Shown: positions 16,296 to 25,066 of the stretch, in pieces
Layout of the letters: every line of letters starts with the position of its first letter
How positions within the stretch are numbered: position 1 is the stretch's first letter
Source of the DNA: JAUASW01 sp036880965
GTDB lineage: Bacteria > Pseudomonadota > Gammaproteobacteria > Burkholderiales > Burkholderiaceae_C
Length of the DNA stretch: 64,000 bases
Assembly (NCBI RefSeq): GCF_036880965.1
Contig: NZ_JBAJMV010000007.1
Location: 1-64,000 of the forward strand
Reading direction: 5' to 3'
The notes under the pieces: generated by a model
Told to the model about the DNA's origin: nothing
What the model saw: the letters and a program-made list of their open reading frames with translations, nothing else
Databases searched by the model: none
Position numbers and translations under genes: made by a program

Positions 16296-17330
16296 TCAAA
16301 GGCCAAAGTATTCGCGCATCGCGGCGACGGCACGGTCGACGCCAGCAGCGTCAACATCGAGATGAGTCACAAAGCGCAGGCGGTACAGGCCGGTGGCCAG
16401 CACGCCGCGCGATTTCAGGAAGGGGACGACGCCCGCGGCCTTTTCCTTGTCCGGGCCGGACACGTCGACAAACACGATGTTCGTCTGCGGCTGTTCCACG
16501 GTCACGCCGGGCAGGCCTTGCAGGCCGGCGGCCAGGCGCTGAGCCAAGGCATGGTCTTCGGCAAGGCGGGCCACATGGTGGTCCAGCGCGTAGTGCGCCG
16601 CCGCGGCCAGCAGACCCGCCTGGCGCATGCCGCCACCGCACATCTTGCGCCAGCGGTGCGCCTGCTTGATCAGCTCGCGGCTGCCGCAAAGCACCGAGCC
16701 GACCGGCGCGCCCAGACCCTTGGAGAAGCAGACCGAGACGCTGTCGAAATGCCGGCAGATCTCGCGGGCCGCTTCGTACGGGTCGCCACCTGCAGCCACC
16801 GCGGCATTGAATAGCCGCGCACCGTCGAGGTGGCGCGACAAGCCCTTGCTCAGCGCGAGATGCGAAGCGTCTGAGAGATACGCCAGCGGCAGCACCTTGC
16901 CGCCAATCGTGTTCTCCAGCGTCAGCAAGCGAGTGCGCGCGAAGTGCGCGTCGTCCGGCTTGATCTGCGCCTCGATCTCGCTCAGGGGCAGGGAGCCATC
17001 GGCCGCATGCGCAATCGGCTGCGGCTGGATCGAACCCAGCACCGCTGCACCGCCGCCTTCCCAGCGGTAGGTGTGGGCGTACTGGCCGACCAGGTATTCA
17101 TCGCCGCGCTGGCAATGGCTCAAAAGCGCGCAGAGATTGCTCTGCGTGCCGGTGGGCATGAAGAGCCCGGCCTCGAAGCCCAGGCGCTCGGCCGTGGCGG
17201 CCTGCAAGGCATTGACGCTGGGGTCGTCGCCAAACACATCGTCGCCCAGCGGCGCCGCCTGCATGGCCGCACGCATCGCAGCGGTCGGCTGCGTGACGGT
17301 GTCGCTGCGAAGATCAATGACGGTGCTCAT
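16296..17330 (-). CDS. ltaE: Low-specificity L-threonine aldolase
   Basis: This 344-residue PLP enzyme cleaves threonine and allo-threonine to glycine and acetaldehyde. The PLP lysine is Lys204 in VCFSKGLGAPVGS, with His86 stacking in QYAHTYRWEGG and the N-terminal block IDLRSDTVTQPT intact. It sits between trpG and trpD, three and nine bases away, so it must be co-transcribed with the trp genes. No direct role in tryptophan synthesis is known; a beta-hydroxy-amino-acid side activity or glycine supply is possible. Confidence 0.95.
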   Translation of the reverse strand: MSTVIDLRSDTVTQPTAAMRAAMQAAPLGDDVFGDDPSVNALQAATAERLGFEAGLFMPTGTQSNLCALLSHCQRGDEYLVGQYAHTYRWEGGGAAVLGSIQPQPIAHAADGSLPLSEIEAQIKPDDAHFARTRLLTLENTIGGKVLPLAYLSDASHLALSKGLSRHLDGARLFNAAVAAGGDPYEAAREICRHFDSVSVCFSKGLGAPVGSVLCGSRELIKQAHRWRKMCGGGMRQAGLLAAAAHYALDHHVARLAEDHALAQRLAAGLQGLPGVTVEQPQTNIVFVDVSGPDKEKAAGVVPFLKSRGVLATGLYRLRFVTHLDVDAAGVDRAVAAMREYFGL

Positions 17331-17333
17331 GAC

Positions 17334-17918
17334 TCACAGCGCCAGTTGCAGAAAGTTCTTCAGCATCGCGTGCCCATGCTCGGACAGGATGGACTCGGGA
17401 TGAAACTGCACGCCCTCCAGCGGCGTGGCCGTGCCGGCCAATTCGCGGTGGCGCACACCCATGATCTCGCCGTCTTCGCTGCGCGCGCTGATCTCCAGCA
17501 CCGCCGGCATCGTGGCTTCCTCGATCACCAGCGAGTGGTAGCGGATCACGCTGAAATCCTTGGGCAAGCCCTTGAACACGCCCTTCTGGTCGGTCGTGAT
17601 GGTGCTGGCCTTGCCGTGCATCTGCGTCTGCGCGCGGATGATCCTGCCACCCAGCGCCGCGCCGATGCTCTGATGGCCCAGGCAGACACCCAGGATGGGC
17701 AGCTTGCCCGTGAAGGCCTGGATGGCTTCCACACAAACGCCCGCTTCGGCCGGAGAGCAGGGGCCGGGCGAGAAGACCAGGTGATCAGGCTTCAGGGCGC
17801 CGATTTCCTCGACCGTGATCTGGTCATTGCGCACCACCTTCACGTCGGCCCCGAGTTCGCCGAAGTACTGCACCAGGTTGAAGGTGAAGCTGTCGTAGTT
17901 GTCGATCATCAACAGCAT
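17334..17918 (-). CDS. trpG: Anthranilate synthase component II (glutamine amidotransferase)
   Basis: This 194-residue class I amidotransferase supplies ammonia to TrpE. Catalytic Cys79 is in ILGVCLGHQ and the His-Glu pair is in FHPESIL near residue 170. It begins MLLMIDNYDSFTFNLVQYF, so the ATG at 17918 is the start; the longer frame upstream is unsupported. The start follows the trpE stop with one base between them (TGACATG), indicating coupling. Confidence 0.98.
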   Translation of the reverse strand: MLLMIDNYDSFTFNLVQYFGELGADVKVVRNDQITVEEIGALKPDHLVFSPGPCSPAEAGVCVEAIQAFTGKLPILGVCLGHQSIGAALGGRIIRAQTQMHGKASTITTDQKGVFKGLPKDFSVIRYHSLVIEEATMPAVLEISARSEDGEIMGVRHRELAGTATPLEGVQFHPESILSEHGHAMLKNFLQLAL

Positions 17919-17919
17919 G

Positions 17920-19404
17920 TCAGAACCCCTCTTCCACAAGTTCAGCGGCACGGAGCAAAGCGCGCGCCTTGGCTTCCGTCTCTTTCCATTCCAGTTCAGG
18001 CACCGAGTCGGCCACGATGCCCGCTGCCGCCTGCACGTACAGCGTCTGATCCTGGATCACGCCGGTGCGGATCGCAATCGCCAGGTCCATGTCGCCGGCA
18101 AAGCTCAGGTAGCCGCAGGCGCCGCCGTAGATGCCGCGCTTGACCGGCTCCAGCTCGTCGATGATCTGCATCGCCCGAATCTTGGGCGCGCCGCTCAAGG
18201 TGCCGGCCGGGAAGGCGGCGCGGAACACATCCATATTCGTCAGGCCCTGCTTCAGCGTGCCTTCGACGTTGGAAACGATGTGCATCACATGCGAGTAGCG
18301 CTCCACCGCAAAGGCATCGCTCAGCTTCACCGAACCGGTTTCGGCAATGCGGCCCACGTCGTTGCGGGCCAGGTCGATCAGCATCAGGTGCTCGGCGCGC
18401 TCCTTGGGGTCGGCCTTCAGCTCGGCTTCCATGGCCACGTCCTTCTCGGCCGTGCCGCCACGGGGTCGCGTGCCGGCCAGCGGGCGGATCGTGACCTGCG
18501 TGCCGGCCGCTGTCTTCTCCTGGCGCACCAGGATCTCGGGCGAAGCGCCCACGATCTGGAAGTCGCCCATGTCGTAGAAGTACATGTAGGGGCTGGGGTT
18601 CAAGGACCGCAGCGCGCGGTACAGGCTCAGCGGTGAGCCGGTGTAGCGCTTGCGCAGGCGCTGGCCGAAGACGATCTGCATGCAGTCGCCGGCGGCGATG
18701 TAGTCCTTGGCCTTGAGCACGCCGGCCTCGAAATCAGCACGCGCGAACTCGCGCTCCACCGGATGTGCCTCGCTGCGCGTGACCCGCGGCGCGCTGACGC
18801 TGTAGGCCAGCTTGTCGCGCAATTCGGTCAGGCGCTTCTTGCCCTTGTGGAAGGCCTCGGGCTGGCCGGGGTCGGCGTAGACGATCAGGTAGAGGCGGCC
18901 GCTCAGGTTGTCGATGACCGCCAGCTCCTCGCACTGCAGGAGCATCACGTCCGGCGTATTGAGGCCGCCGGACTTTTCGGTCTTCGCGAGCTTGGGTTCG
19001 ACGTAGCGCACCGCGTCGTAGCCGAAGTAGCCGGCCAGGCCGCCGCAGAAGCGCGGCAGGCCAGGGCGCAGCGCCACCTTGAAGCGCTTCTGGTAGGCCT
19101 CGATGAACTCGAGCGGGTTGCCCTCATTCGTCTCGATCAGACGGCCGTCCTGCAGCACCTCGGTGCGAAAGCCGCTGCTCTTGAGCACCGTGCGCGCGGG
19201 CAGGCCGATGAAGGAATAGCGGCCGAAGCGCTCGCCGCCCACCACCGATTCCAGCAGGAAGCTGTGCTTGCCCTGGCCGGCGCCGGCGCAGAGCTTCAGG
19301 TAAAGCGAGAGGGGGGTTTCCAGGTCAGCGAAGGCCTCGCTGATCAGGGGGATGCGGTTGTAGCCTTCCGCGGCCAGGCTCTGGAATTCAAGTTCTGTGA
19401 TCAC
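17920..19404 (-). CDS. trpE: Anthranilate synthase component I
   Basis: This 494-residue enzyme converts chorismate and ammonia to anthranilate. The C-terminal chorismate-binding domain includes PLAGTRPRGGT, DLARNDVGRIA, HIVSNVEGTLK and GTLSGAPKIRAM; the N-terminal part has the feedback motif region LLESVVGGERFGRYSFIGLP. The start is taken as GTG at 19404 (VITELEFQSLAAEGYNRIP), which matches the family and has AAGGTG upstream. An in-frame ATG at 19434 is less likely. A leader peptide rich in Trp codons lies 123 bases upstream. Confidence 0.97.
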   Translation of the reverse strand: MITELEFQSLAAEGYNRIPLISEAFADLETPLSLYLKLCAGAGQGKHSFLLESVVGGERFGRYSFIGLPARTVLKSSGFRTEVLQDGRLIETNEGNPLEFIEAYQKRFKVALRPGLPRFCGGLAGYFGYDAVRYVEPKLAKTEKSGGLNTPDVMLLQCEELAVIDNLSGRLYLIVYADPGQPEAFHKGKKRLTELRDKLAYSVSAPRVTRSEAHPVEREFARADFEAGVLKAKDYIAAGDCMQIVFGQRLRKRYTGSPLSLYRALRSLNPSPYMYFYDMGDFQIVGASPEILVRQEKTAAGTQVTIRPLAGTRPRGGTAEKDVAMEAELKADPKERAEHLMLIDLARNDVGRIAETGSVKLSDAFAVERYSHVMHIVSNVEGTLKQGLTNMDVFRAAFPAGTLSGAPKIRAMQIIDELEPVKRGIYGGACGYLSFAGDMDLAIAIRTGVIQDQTLYVQAAAGIVADSVPELEWKETEAKARALLRAAELVEEGF

Positions 19405-19483
19405 GTCAACACACCTTCGGTACAGGCGTGCCATCAGGCGGGCACGCGTCCGTTACACGGTCGCTGCGCTGGCCGGATCAGTC

Positions 19484-19500
19484 AAGAAAAGGGGCCCTTT
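19484..19500 (-). terminator. Possible trp attenuator hairpin
   Basis: On the minus strand AAAGG pairs with CCTTT around GCC, followed by T-C-T-T. It lies between the trpL stop and trpE, where an attenuator is expected. The stem is short and the T-run broken, and alternative pairings (GCCC/GGGC) exist, so the structure is tentative. Confidence 0.3.
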
Positions 19501-19527
19501 GCGGGCAAGCGGCAAGCAGCAGCGGCT

Positions 19528-19608
19528 TCAAGAGAAGTCGGTTGGGCAACGCCAGGGCCAGGCTCCCCGGTCGTTCGACCCCTTGATGTGCTTGCGCGTG
19601 ATGAACAT
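19528..19608 (-). CDS. trpL: Putative trp leader peptide TrpL
   Basis: A 26-codon frame upstream of trpE begins MFITRKHIKG and contains GAWPWRC, with two Trp codons at residues 17 and 19, then ends in TGA. Two near-adjacent codons of the rarest amino acid in a short frame ahead of trpE are the mark of a transcription attenuator. There is no Shine-Dalgarno, but a TACACT -10 candidate at 19616-19621 places the transcript start within about one base of the ATG, so the leader would be translated from a leaderless mRNA. Alpha-proteobacterial trpL is known to be leaderless in this way. Confidence 0.6.
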   Translation of the reverse strand: MFITRKHIKGSNDRGAWPWRCPTDFS

Positions 19609-19615
19609 GCGGCCG

Positions 19616-19621
19616 AGTGTA
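19616..19621 (-). promoter_or_regulatory. Candidate -10 element of the trp operon promoter
   Basis: TACACT on the minus strand is placed so that transcription would begin at about 19609, beside the trpL ATG. I found no good -35 hexamer at 16-18 bases (the best, CGTTCG, is poor), so this rests mainly on its position. Confidence 0.35.
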
Positions 19622-19751
19622 CCGGCTAAATCATCCAGCGAACGAGCGTGAATTCAGGCGCGGACAAGCGCCATGGCCTTGGCACATACTCCAGGCTCAG
19701 TACCAAGCCTGCCGTTCGAGCGGGTCCACAACAACGGAGTGGGACATCAAG

Positions 19752-20357
19752 ATGCATCGTCGTTCCCTGATCACGCTGGCGCTGGCCGCCTGCGCTCTCT
19801 CCCTGCCGCTGGCCGCCCAGGCCGATACGGTTGAAGTGGCCGGCGTCAAGTACGACACCGCGGCCGACGTGGGCGGCAAGAAGCTGGTGCTCAATGGCGC
19901 CGGCATCCGCTACAGGGTGGTGATCAAGGTCTACACGGCCGGTCTCTATCTTGCCGAAAAGACCACCGACCCGGACACCTTGCTGCACATGGCCGGCCCC
20001 AAGCGCCTGCACATCGTGGCGCTGCGCGACATCGACGGCAACGACCTCGGCAAGCTCTTCACCAAGGGCATGGAAGCCAATGCGCCGCGCGAGGAATTCG
20101 TCAAGTCCATCAACGGCGTCTTGAAGATCGCTGAACTCTTTGCGGCGAAGAAGGAGTTGTCCAAGGGCGAAAGCTTCTCGGTCGACTATGTTCCCGGCGT
20201 CGGCTCTCAAGTGCTGATCAACGGCAAGGTGGCGGGCGACCCGATCAAGGAACCCGAGTTCTTCACCGCCCTGATGCGCATCTGGCTGGGCAAGTCGCCC
20301 GCGGACGATTCGCTCAAGGAAGCGCTGCTCGGCGTCGAGCGCAAGCGCCGCCGCTGA
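19752..20357 (+). CDS. Exported chalcone-isomerase-like domain protein
   Basis: This 201-residue protein has a signal peptide (RRSLITLALAACALSLPLAAQA) and a single chalcone-isomerase-like fold (Chalcone_3 type) with the strand pattern VYTAGLYLAEKTTDPDTLLHM and FSVDYVPGVGSQVLINGKV. Bacterial members are periplasmic proteins of unknown function and lack proven chalcone isomerase activity. It diverges from trpL-trpE and converges with gph, four bases from the latter, separating gph from trpE. The ATG at 19752 is chosen because the signal peptide starts there; ATCAAG precedes it. Confidence 0.85.
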   Translation: MHRRSLITLALAACALSLPLAAQADTVEVAGVKYDTAADVGGKKLVLNGAGIRYRVVIKVYTAGLYLAEKTTDPDTLLHMAGPKRLHIVALRDIDGNDLGKLFTKGMEANAPREEFVKSINGVLKIAELFAAKKELSKGESFSVDYVPGVGSQVLINGKVAGDPIKEPEFFTALMRIWLGKSPADDSLKEALLGVERKRRR

Positions 20358-20361
20358 GGCC

Positions 20362-21029
20362 TCAGGCCAGCAGCTCCTCCAGAGAATCGATGAAGCGGTC
20401 GGCATCGACCGCCTCGATCGGCTCACCATGGTTGTAGCCATAGCGCACCAGCACGACAGGACAGCCGGCCGCACGCGCGGCCTTCGCGTCATTGCTGGAG
20501 TCGCCAATCATCCAGCTGGCCGCCGGCGGCGTGCCCAGCGCCTCGCAGGTCTTCAGCAACGGCATCGGGTCGGGCTTCTTGCGCTCGAAATCATCGCCGC
20601 CAAAGACCTGATCAAAGAATCCATCCAGCCCCTTGCGGCGCAGTAACTCGCGGGCAAAGCGCGCCGGCTTGTTGGTCAGGCAGGCCATCGGCAAGCCTTT
20701 CGCGCGCAAGCCCTGAAGGCCGGCCAACACACCCGGAAAGACATCCGAGTGCTCGCCATTGGCGGCCTCGTAGTGACGCTGGTAGCGGGCCCAGGCGTCC
20801 TCATACAAGGCCGCATCGGCGCCCACCTCGGCCAGTGTGCTGCGGATCAGGTGCTCGCTGCCCTGGCCGACCGTCCGCTCGACAAACTCGCGTGTGACAC
20901 CGCGCTGGCCCAGCTCGGCCAGCACCTGGTTCAGCACGAAGACGAAGTCGCCGAGGGTGTCGACCAGGGTGCCATCCAGGTCGATCAGGAAGGCTTGCGG
21001 CGATGGAAGGTCGTTCAAGGAAAGAGTCA

Positions 21030-21030
<1 letters not shown>
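20362..21030 (-). CDS. gph: Phosphoglycolate phosphatase (HAD family)
   Basis: This 222-residue HAD phosphatase removes phosphate from 2-phosphoglycolate. It has the nucleophile motif FLIDLDGTLVDT, motif II CLTNKP and motif IV WMIGDSSNDAKAA. In many Burkholderiales gph stands next to trpE and rpe. Here its ATG (21030) overlaps the stop of the upstream ABC ATPase by one base (TGATG), so it is translated with the sugar transporter operon. The longer upstream frame is not needed. Confidence 0.93.
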
Positions 21031-22022
<992 letters not shown>

Positions 22023-22036
22023 CGTCTTGAACCTCA

Positions 22037-22882
22037 TCAACCTTTCACGGCGCCGGCAGTGAGCCCGCGCACGAAGTACTTGCCCGCCAGCACGTAGACG
22101 ATCAGGGTGGGCAACGCGGCGATCAGCGCGGCGGCCATGTCGACGTTGTATTCCTTGACCGAGCTGGAGGTGTTGGCCAGGTTGTTCAGCCCCACGGTGA
22201 TGGGCTTGCTGTCGGCACCGGAGAACACCACGCCATAGAGAAAATCGTTCCAGATATTGGTGAACTGCCAGATCAGGGTGACGACCAGGATGGGCGTGGA
22301 CAGCGGCAGCACGATGCGCCAGAAGATCTGCCAGAAGCCGGCGCCATCGAGCTTGGCCGCACGCACCAGTTCATCGGGCAGGCCGGCGTAGTAGTTGCGG
22401 AAGAACAGCGTGGTGCCCGGCAGGCCGGCAATCACATGCACCAGGATCAAGCCGCCGATGGAACTGGCCATGCCCAGCCAGCCCAGCACCTGGCTCATTG
22501 GCAGCAGCACCACCTGCATCGGCATGAAGACGCCGAACAGCATCAAGGCAAACAAGAGCTCGCTGCCGCGGAAGCGCCACTTGCTCAGCACATAGCCGTT
22601 CAGCGCGCCCAGCGCCGTCGAGATCACCACCGCCGGCACCACCATCAGCATCGAGTTGGCGAAGAAGGGCTGCAGGCCGCCGCAATCGGTGCCGGTGCAG
22701 GCGCTGCTCCAGGCCTTGGCCCAGGCCGCAAAGCCCGGCGCCTGCGGCAGCGCAAGCAGGCTGCCTTCGCGCAGCTCGTCCATGCTCTTCAAGGAAGTGG
22801 CCAGCATCACGTAGAGCGGCGTCAGGAAGAACAGGGCCAGAAGCCCGAGCGCCACGAACAGGAGGATGCGAGAGGCTCTCAT
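22037..22882 (-). CDS. gtsC: Sugar ABC transporter permease, MalG/GtsC type
   Basis: This 281-residue inner-membrane protein has six hydrophobic segments and the permease EAA-type loop KLDGAGFWQIFWRIVLPLSTP, which contacts the ATPase. Its start overlaps the gtsB stop (ATGA). It pairs with GtsB to form the membrane channel. Confidence 0.93.
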   Translation of the reverse strand: MRASRILLFVALGLLALFFLTPLYVMLATSLKSMDELREGSLLALPQAPGFAAWAKAWSSACTGTDCGGLQPFFANSMLMVVPAVVISTALGALNGYVLSKWRFRGSELLFALMLFGVFMPMQVVLLPMSQVLGWLGMASSIGGLILVHVIAGLPGTTLFFRNYYAGLPDELVRAAKLDGAGFWQIFWRIVLPLSTPILVVTLIWQFTNIWNDFLYGVVFSGADSKPITVGLNNLANTSSSVKEYNVDMAAALIAALPTLIVYVLAGKYFVRGLTAGAVKG

Positions 22883-23739
22883 CGCCTGGCCCTCAGCTCG
22901 GAATAGAGATAGGGCACGACGATGGCCGCCACCGTGGCCAGCATCATCATGGCGCTCGCCGCACCCAGGCCGATCTGGCCGCGCGAGAAAGCCATGGTGT
23001 ACATGAAGGTGGCCGGCAGGTCGGTGGCATAGCCGGGGCCGCCGCTGGTCAGGGCCATCACGAGGTCAAAGCTCTTGATCGCCAGGTGGCTGACCACCAG
23101 CAGCGTCGAGAAGAACACGGGCCGCAGGCTCGGAATGATGATGCGCCAGTAGATGCGCGGCAGGCTGGCGCCGTCGATCTGCGCGGCCTTGATGATGCTG
23201 TCGTCGATGCCGCGCAAACCCGCCAGGAACAAGGCCATCACGAAGCCGGCGCTCTGCCAGACGCCGGCAATCGCCACGCAGTAGATGGCCATCTCGGAGT
23301 CGATCAGCCAGTCGAACGAGAAATTCTCGAAGCCCCAGTCGCGCACGATCTGCTCGAGGCCGGTGCCCGGATTGAGCATCCACTTCCAGGCCGTGCCGGT
23401 GACGATGAAGGACAGCGCCATCGGATAGAGATAGATGGTGCGCAGCGCCCCTTCCGCCCTGACCTTCTGGTCCAGCAGGATGGCCATCAGGAGGCCCAGC
23501 GCCATGGCGCCGCCGATGAAAAGCCCGCCGAAGACGGCCAGGTTGCGCAGTGCCAGCCACCAGCGCTCCATTTCGAACAGCGCTTCGTAATTGGCCAGGC
23601 CGGCCCATTCGTAGTTCGGCAGGAGCCGCGAGGCGGAAACGCTCAACCAGCCGTTCCAGGCCATCAGGCCGTAGATGAACAGCAGGGAGACGATGAAGGA
23701 GGGCGCGACGACGAGGCGTGGCAGCCAGGGCTGCTTCAT
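22879..23739 (-). CDS. gtsB: Sugar ABC transporter permease, MalF/GtsB type
   Basis: This 286-residue permease has six membrane spans and the EAA loop QIDGASLPRIYWRIIIPSLRP. The N-terminus (PWLPRLVVAPSFIVSLLFIYG) resembles Pseudomonas GtsB. It begins ten bases after gtsA and overlaps gtsC. Confidence 0.92.
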   Translation of the reverse strand: MKQPWLPRLVVAPSFIVSLLFIYGLMAWNGWLSVSASRLLPNYEWAGLANYEALFEMERWWLALRNLAVFGGLFIGGAMALGLLMAILLDQKVRAEGALRTIYLYPMALSFIVTGTAWKWMLNPGTGLEQIVRDWGFENFSFDWLIDSEMAIYCVAIAGVWQSAGFVMALFLAGLRGIDDSIIKAAQIDGASLPRIYWRIIIPSLRPVFFSTLLVVSHLAIKSFDLVMALTSGGPGYATDLPATFMYTMAFSRGQIGLGAASAMMMLATVAAIVVPYLYSELRARR

Positions 23740-23749
23740 GGGCGGGGCT

Positions 23750-24997
23750 TCAGCGCGTCTTGGCAGCCGACACCAGGCGCTTCATCGCGTCGGCCGAATT
23801 CATCTTGTCGCTGTTCCAGAAATTGCTGATCACGTCCTTGATCGCGCCTTCGGCAGCCGACGGAACGGCCATGCCATGCGCCAGCGAGGGCAGCAAGGTT
23901 CCGCCCTTGGCCGCAGCGGCAAAGTCGGTCGCCGATGCCTTGGCGCAGTCGTCGAACTTGTCGAGCTTCATGCCCGAGCGCACGGGAATGGAGCCCTTGG
24001 CCAGGTTGAACGTCTCCTGGAAGGCCGGCGACATGATGGCCGCGGCCAGGTCCTTCTGCGCGCGCGCGTTCGCCTCGCTCTTCAGCTTGAACATGGCGAA
24101 GGAGTCGATGTTGTAGCTGAAGCTCTTGGCCGAGCCCGGCGAAGGCAGGCACAGGAAGTCCTTGCCCGGCTGCTTGCCGGCGGCCAGGAACTCGCCCTTG
24201 GCCCAGTCGCCCATGATCTGCATCGCCGCCTCGCCCTTGATCACCATCGCGGTGGCCAGGTTCCAGTCGCGGCCGGGGGCGTTCTTGTCGGTATAGGGCT
24301 TGATGCGCTTGTACGTGCTCAGCACCTTCTCCATCGTCGGGCTGGCCAGTGTCGCCGGGTCCAGCTGCACCAGCGCCTTGGTGTAGAACTCCGGGCCGCC
24401 CATGCCGATGGCCACGGTCTCGAACAGGGTCAGGTCTTGCCAGTTTTGGCCGCCATGCGCCAGCGGCAGGATGCCGGCCTTCTTCAAGGCCTCGGCCGCG
24501 ACGAAGAACTCATCCCAGCTGGTCGGCGGCTGGATCTTGGCGCGCTTGAAGACCTCGGGGTTGGCCCAGAGCCAGTTGATGCGGTGCACATTGACCGGCG
24601 CGGCGATGTAGCTGCCGCGGTACTTCATCTGCTCGGCCACGGTCTTGGGCAGGAGCTCGTCCCAACGCTCAGCCTTGGCCACGTCGTCGATGGAGGCCAG
24701 CACGCCTTCCTTCGCCCAGTCCTGCAGCGAAGGGCCCTTGATCTGCGCCGCGGCCGGTGCATTGCCGGACACCACGCGCGACTTCAAGACCGTCATCGCC
24801 GAGTCGCCGCCGCCGCCGGCCACGGCAAAGTCCTTCCAGCTGTGGCCCTTGGCCTGCAGGCTGGCCTTCAAGGCCTGGGCCGCCTTGGCTTCGCCGCCGC
24901 TGGTCCACCAGTGCAGCACCTCGACCTCGCCCGCGAAGGCAATGGAGCCGATCAGGGCCAGGCTGGCCGCCAGGATTCTTGGCAGGGGGCGTTTCAT
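23750..24997 (-). CDS. gtsA: Glucose/mannose-type ABC transporter substrate-binding protein
   Basis: This 415-residue periplasmic solute-binding protein has a signal peptide (residues 1-22, ending IAFA). The mature start VEVLHWWTSGGEAKAAQALK and the block VAGGGGDSAMTVLKSRVVSG are close to what I recall of Pseudomonas GtsA, the glucose-binding protein of GtsABCD. AGGAG stands eight bases before ATG 24997. A response-regulator-type box lies 37 bases upstream, and the two-component genes follow on the same strand further upstream. Glucose as ligand is inferred from similarity and from the neighbouring beta-glucosidase. Confidence 0.9.
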   Translation of the reverse strand: MKRPLPRILAASLALIGSIAFAGEVEVLHWWTSGGEAKAAQALKASLQAKGHSWKDFAVAGGGGDSAMTVLKSRVVSGNAPAAAQIKGPSLQDWAKEGVLASIDDVAKAERWDELLPKTVAEQMKYRGSYIAAPVNVHRINWLWANPEVFKRAKIQPPTSWDEFFVAAEALKKAGILPLAHGGQNWQDLTLFETVAIGMGGPEFYTKALVQLDPATLASPTMEKVLSTYKRIKPYTDKNAPGRDWNLATAMVIKGEAAMQIMGDWAKGEFLAAGKQPGKDFLCLPSPGSAKSFSYNIDSFAMFKLKSEANARAQKDLAAAIMSPAFQETFNLAKGSIPVRSGMKLDKFDDCAKASATDFAAAAKGGTLLPSLAHGMAVPSAAEGAIKDVISNFWNSDKMNSADAMKRLVSAAKTR

Positions 24998-25033
24998 ACG
25001 GCGGTCTCCTGAGGTCTTGTCGTTCGGTAAATT

Positions 25034-25050
25034 ATTAATGAAACATTAAC
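25034..25050 (-). promoter_or_regulatory. Direct-repeat box before gtsA, likely response-regulator site
   Basis: The minus strand reads GTTAATGTTTCATTAAT, two TTAAT half-sites with an 11-base period, the spacing used by OmpR-family regulators. Almost the same 17 bases occur before the beta-glucosidase at 27227-27243. Confidence 0.65.
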
Positions 25051-25066
25051 GAGCCAGAAGAAAGGA

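Noticed and set aside
19481..19510. A confident intrinsic terminator in the trp leader
   Set aside because: The stem is short and several foldings compete, so it is listed only as a tentative attenuator.
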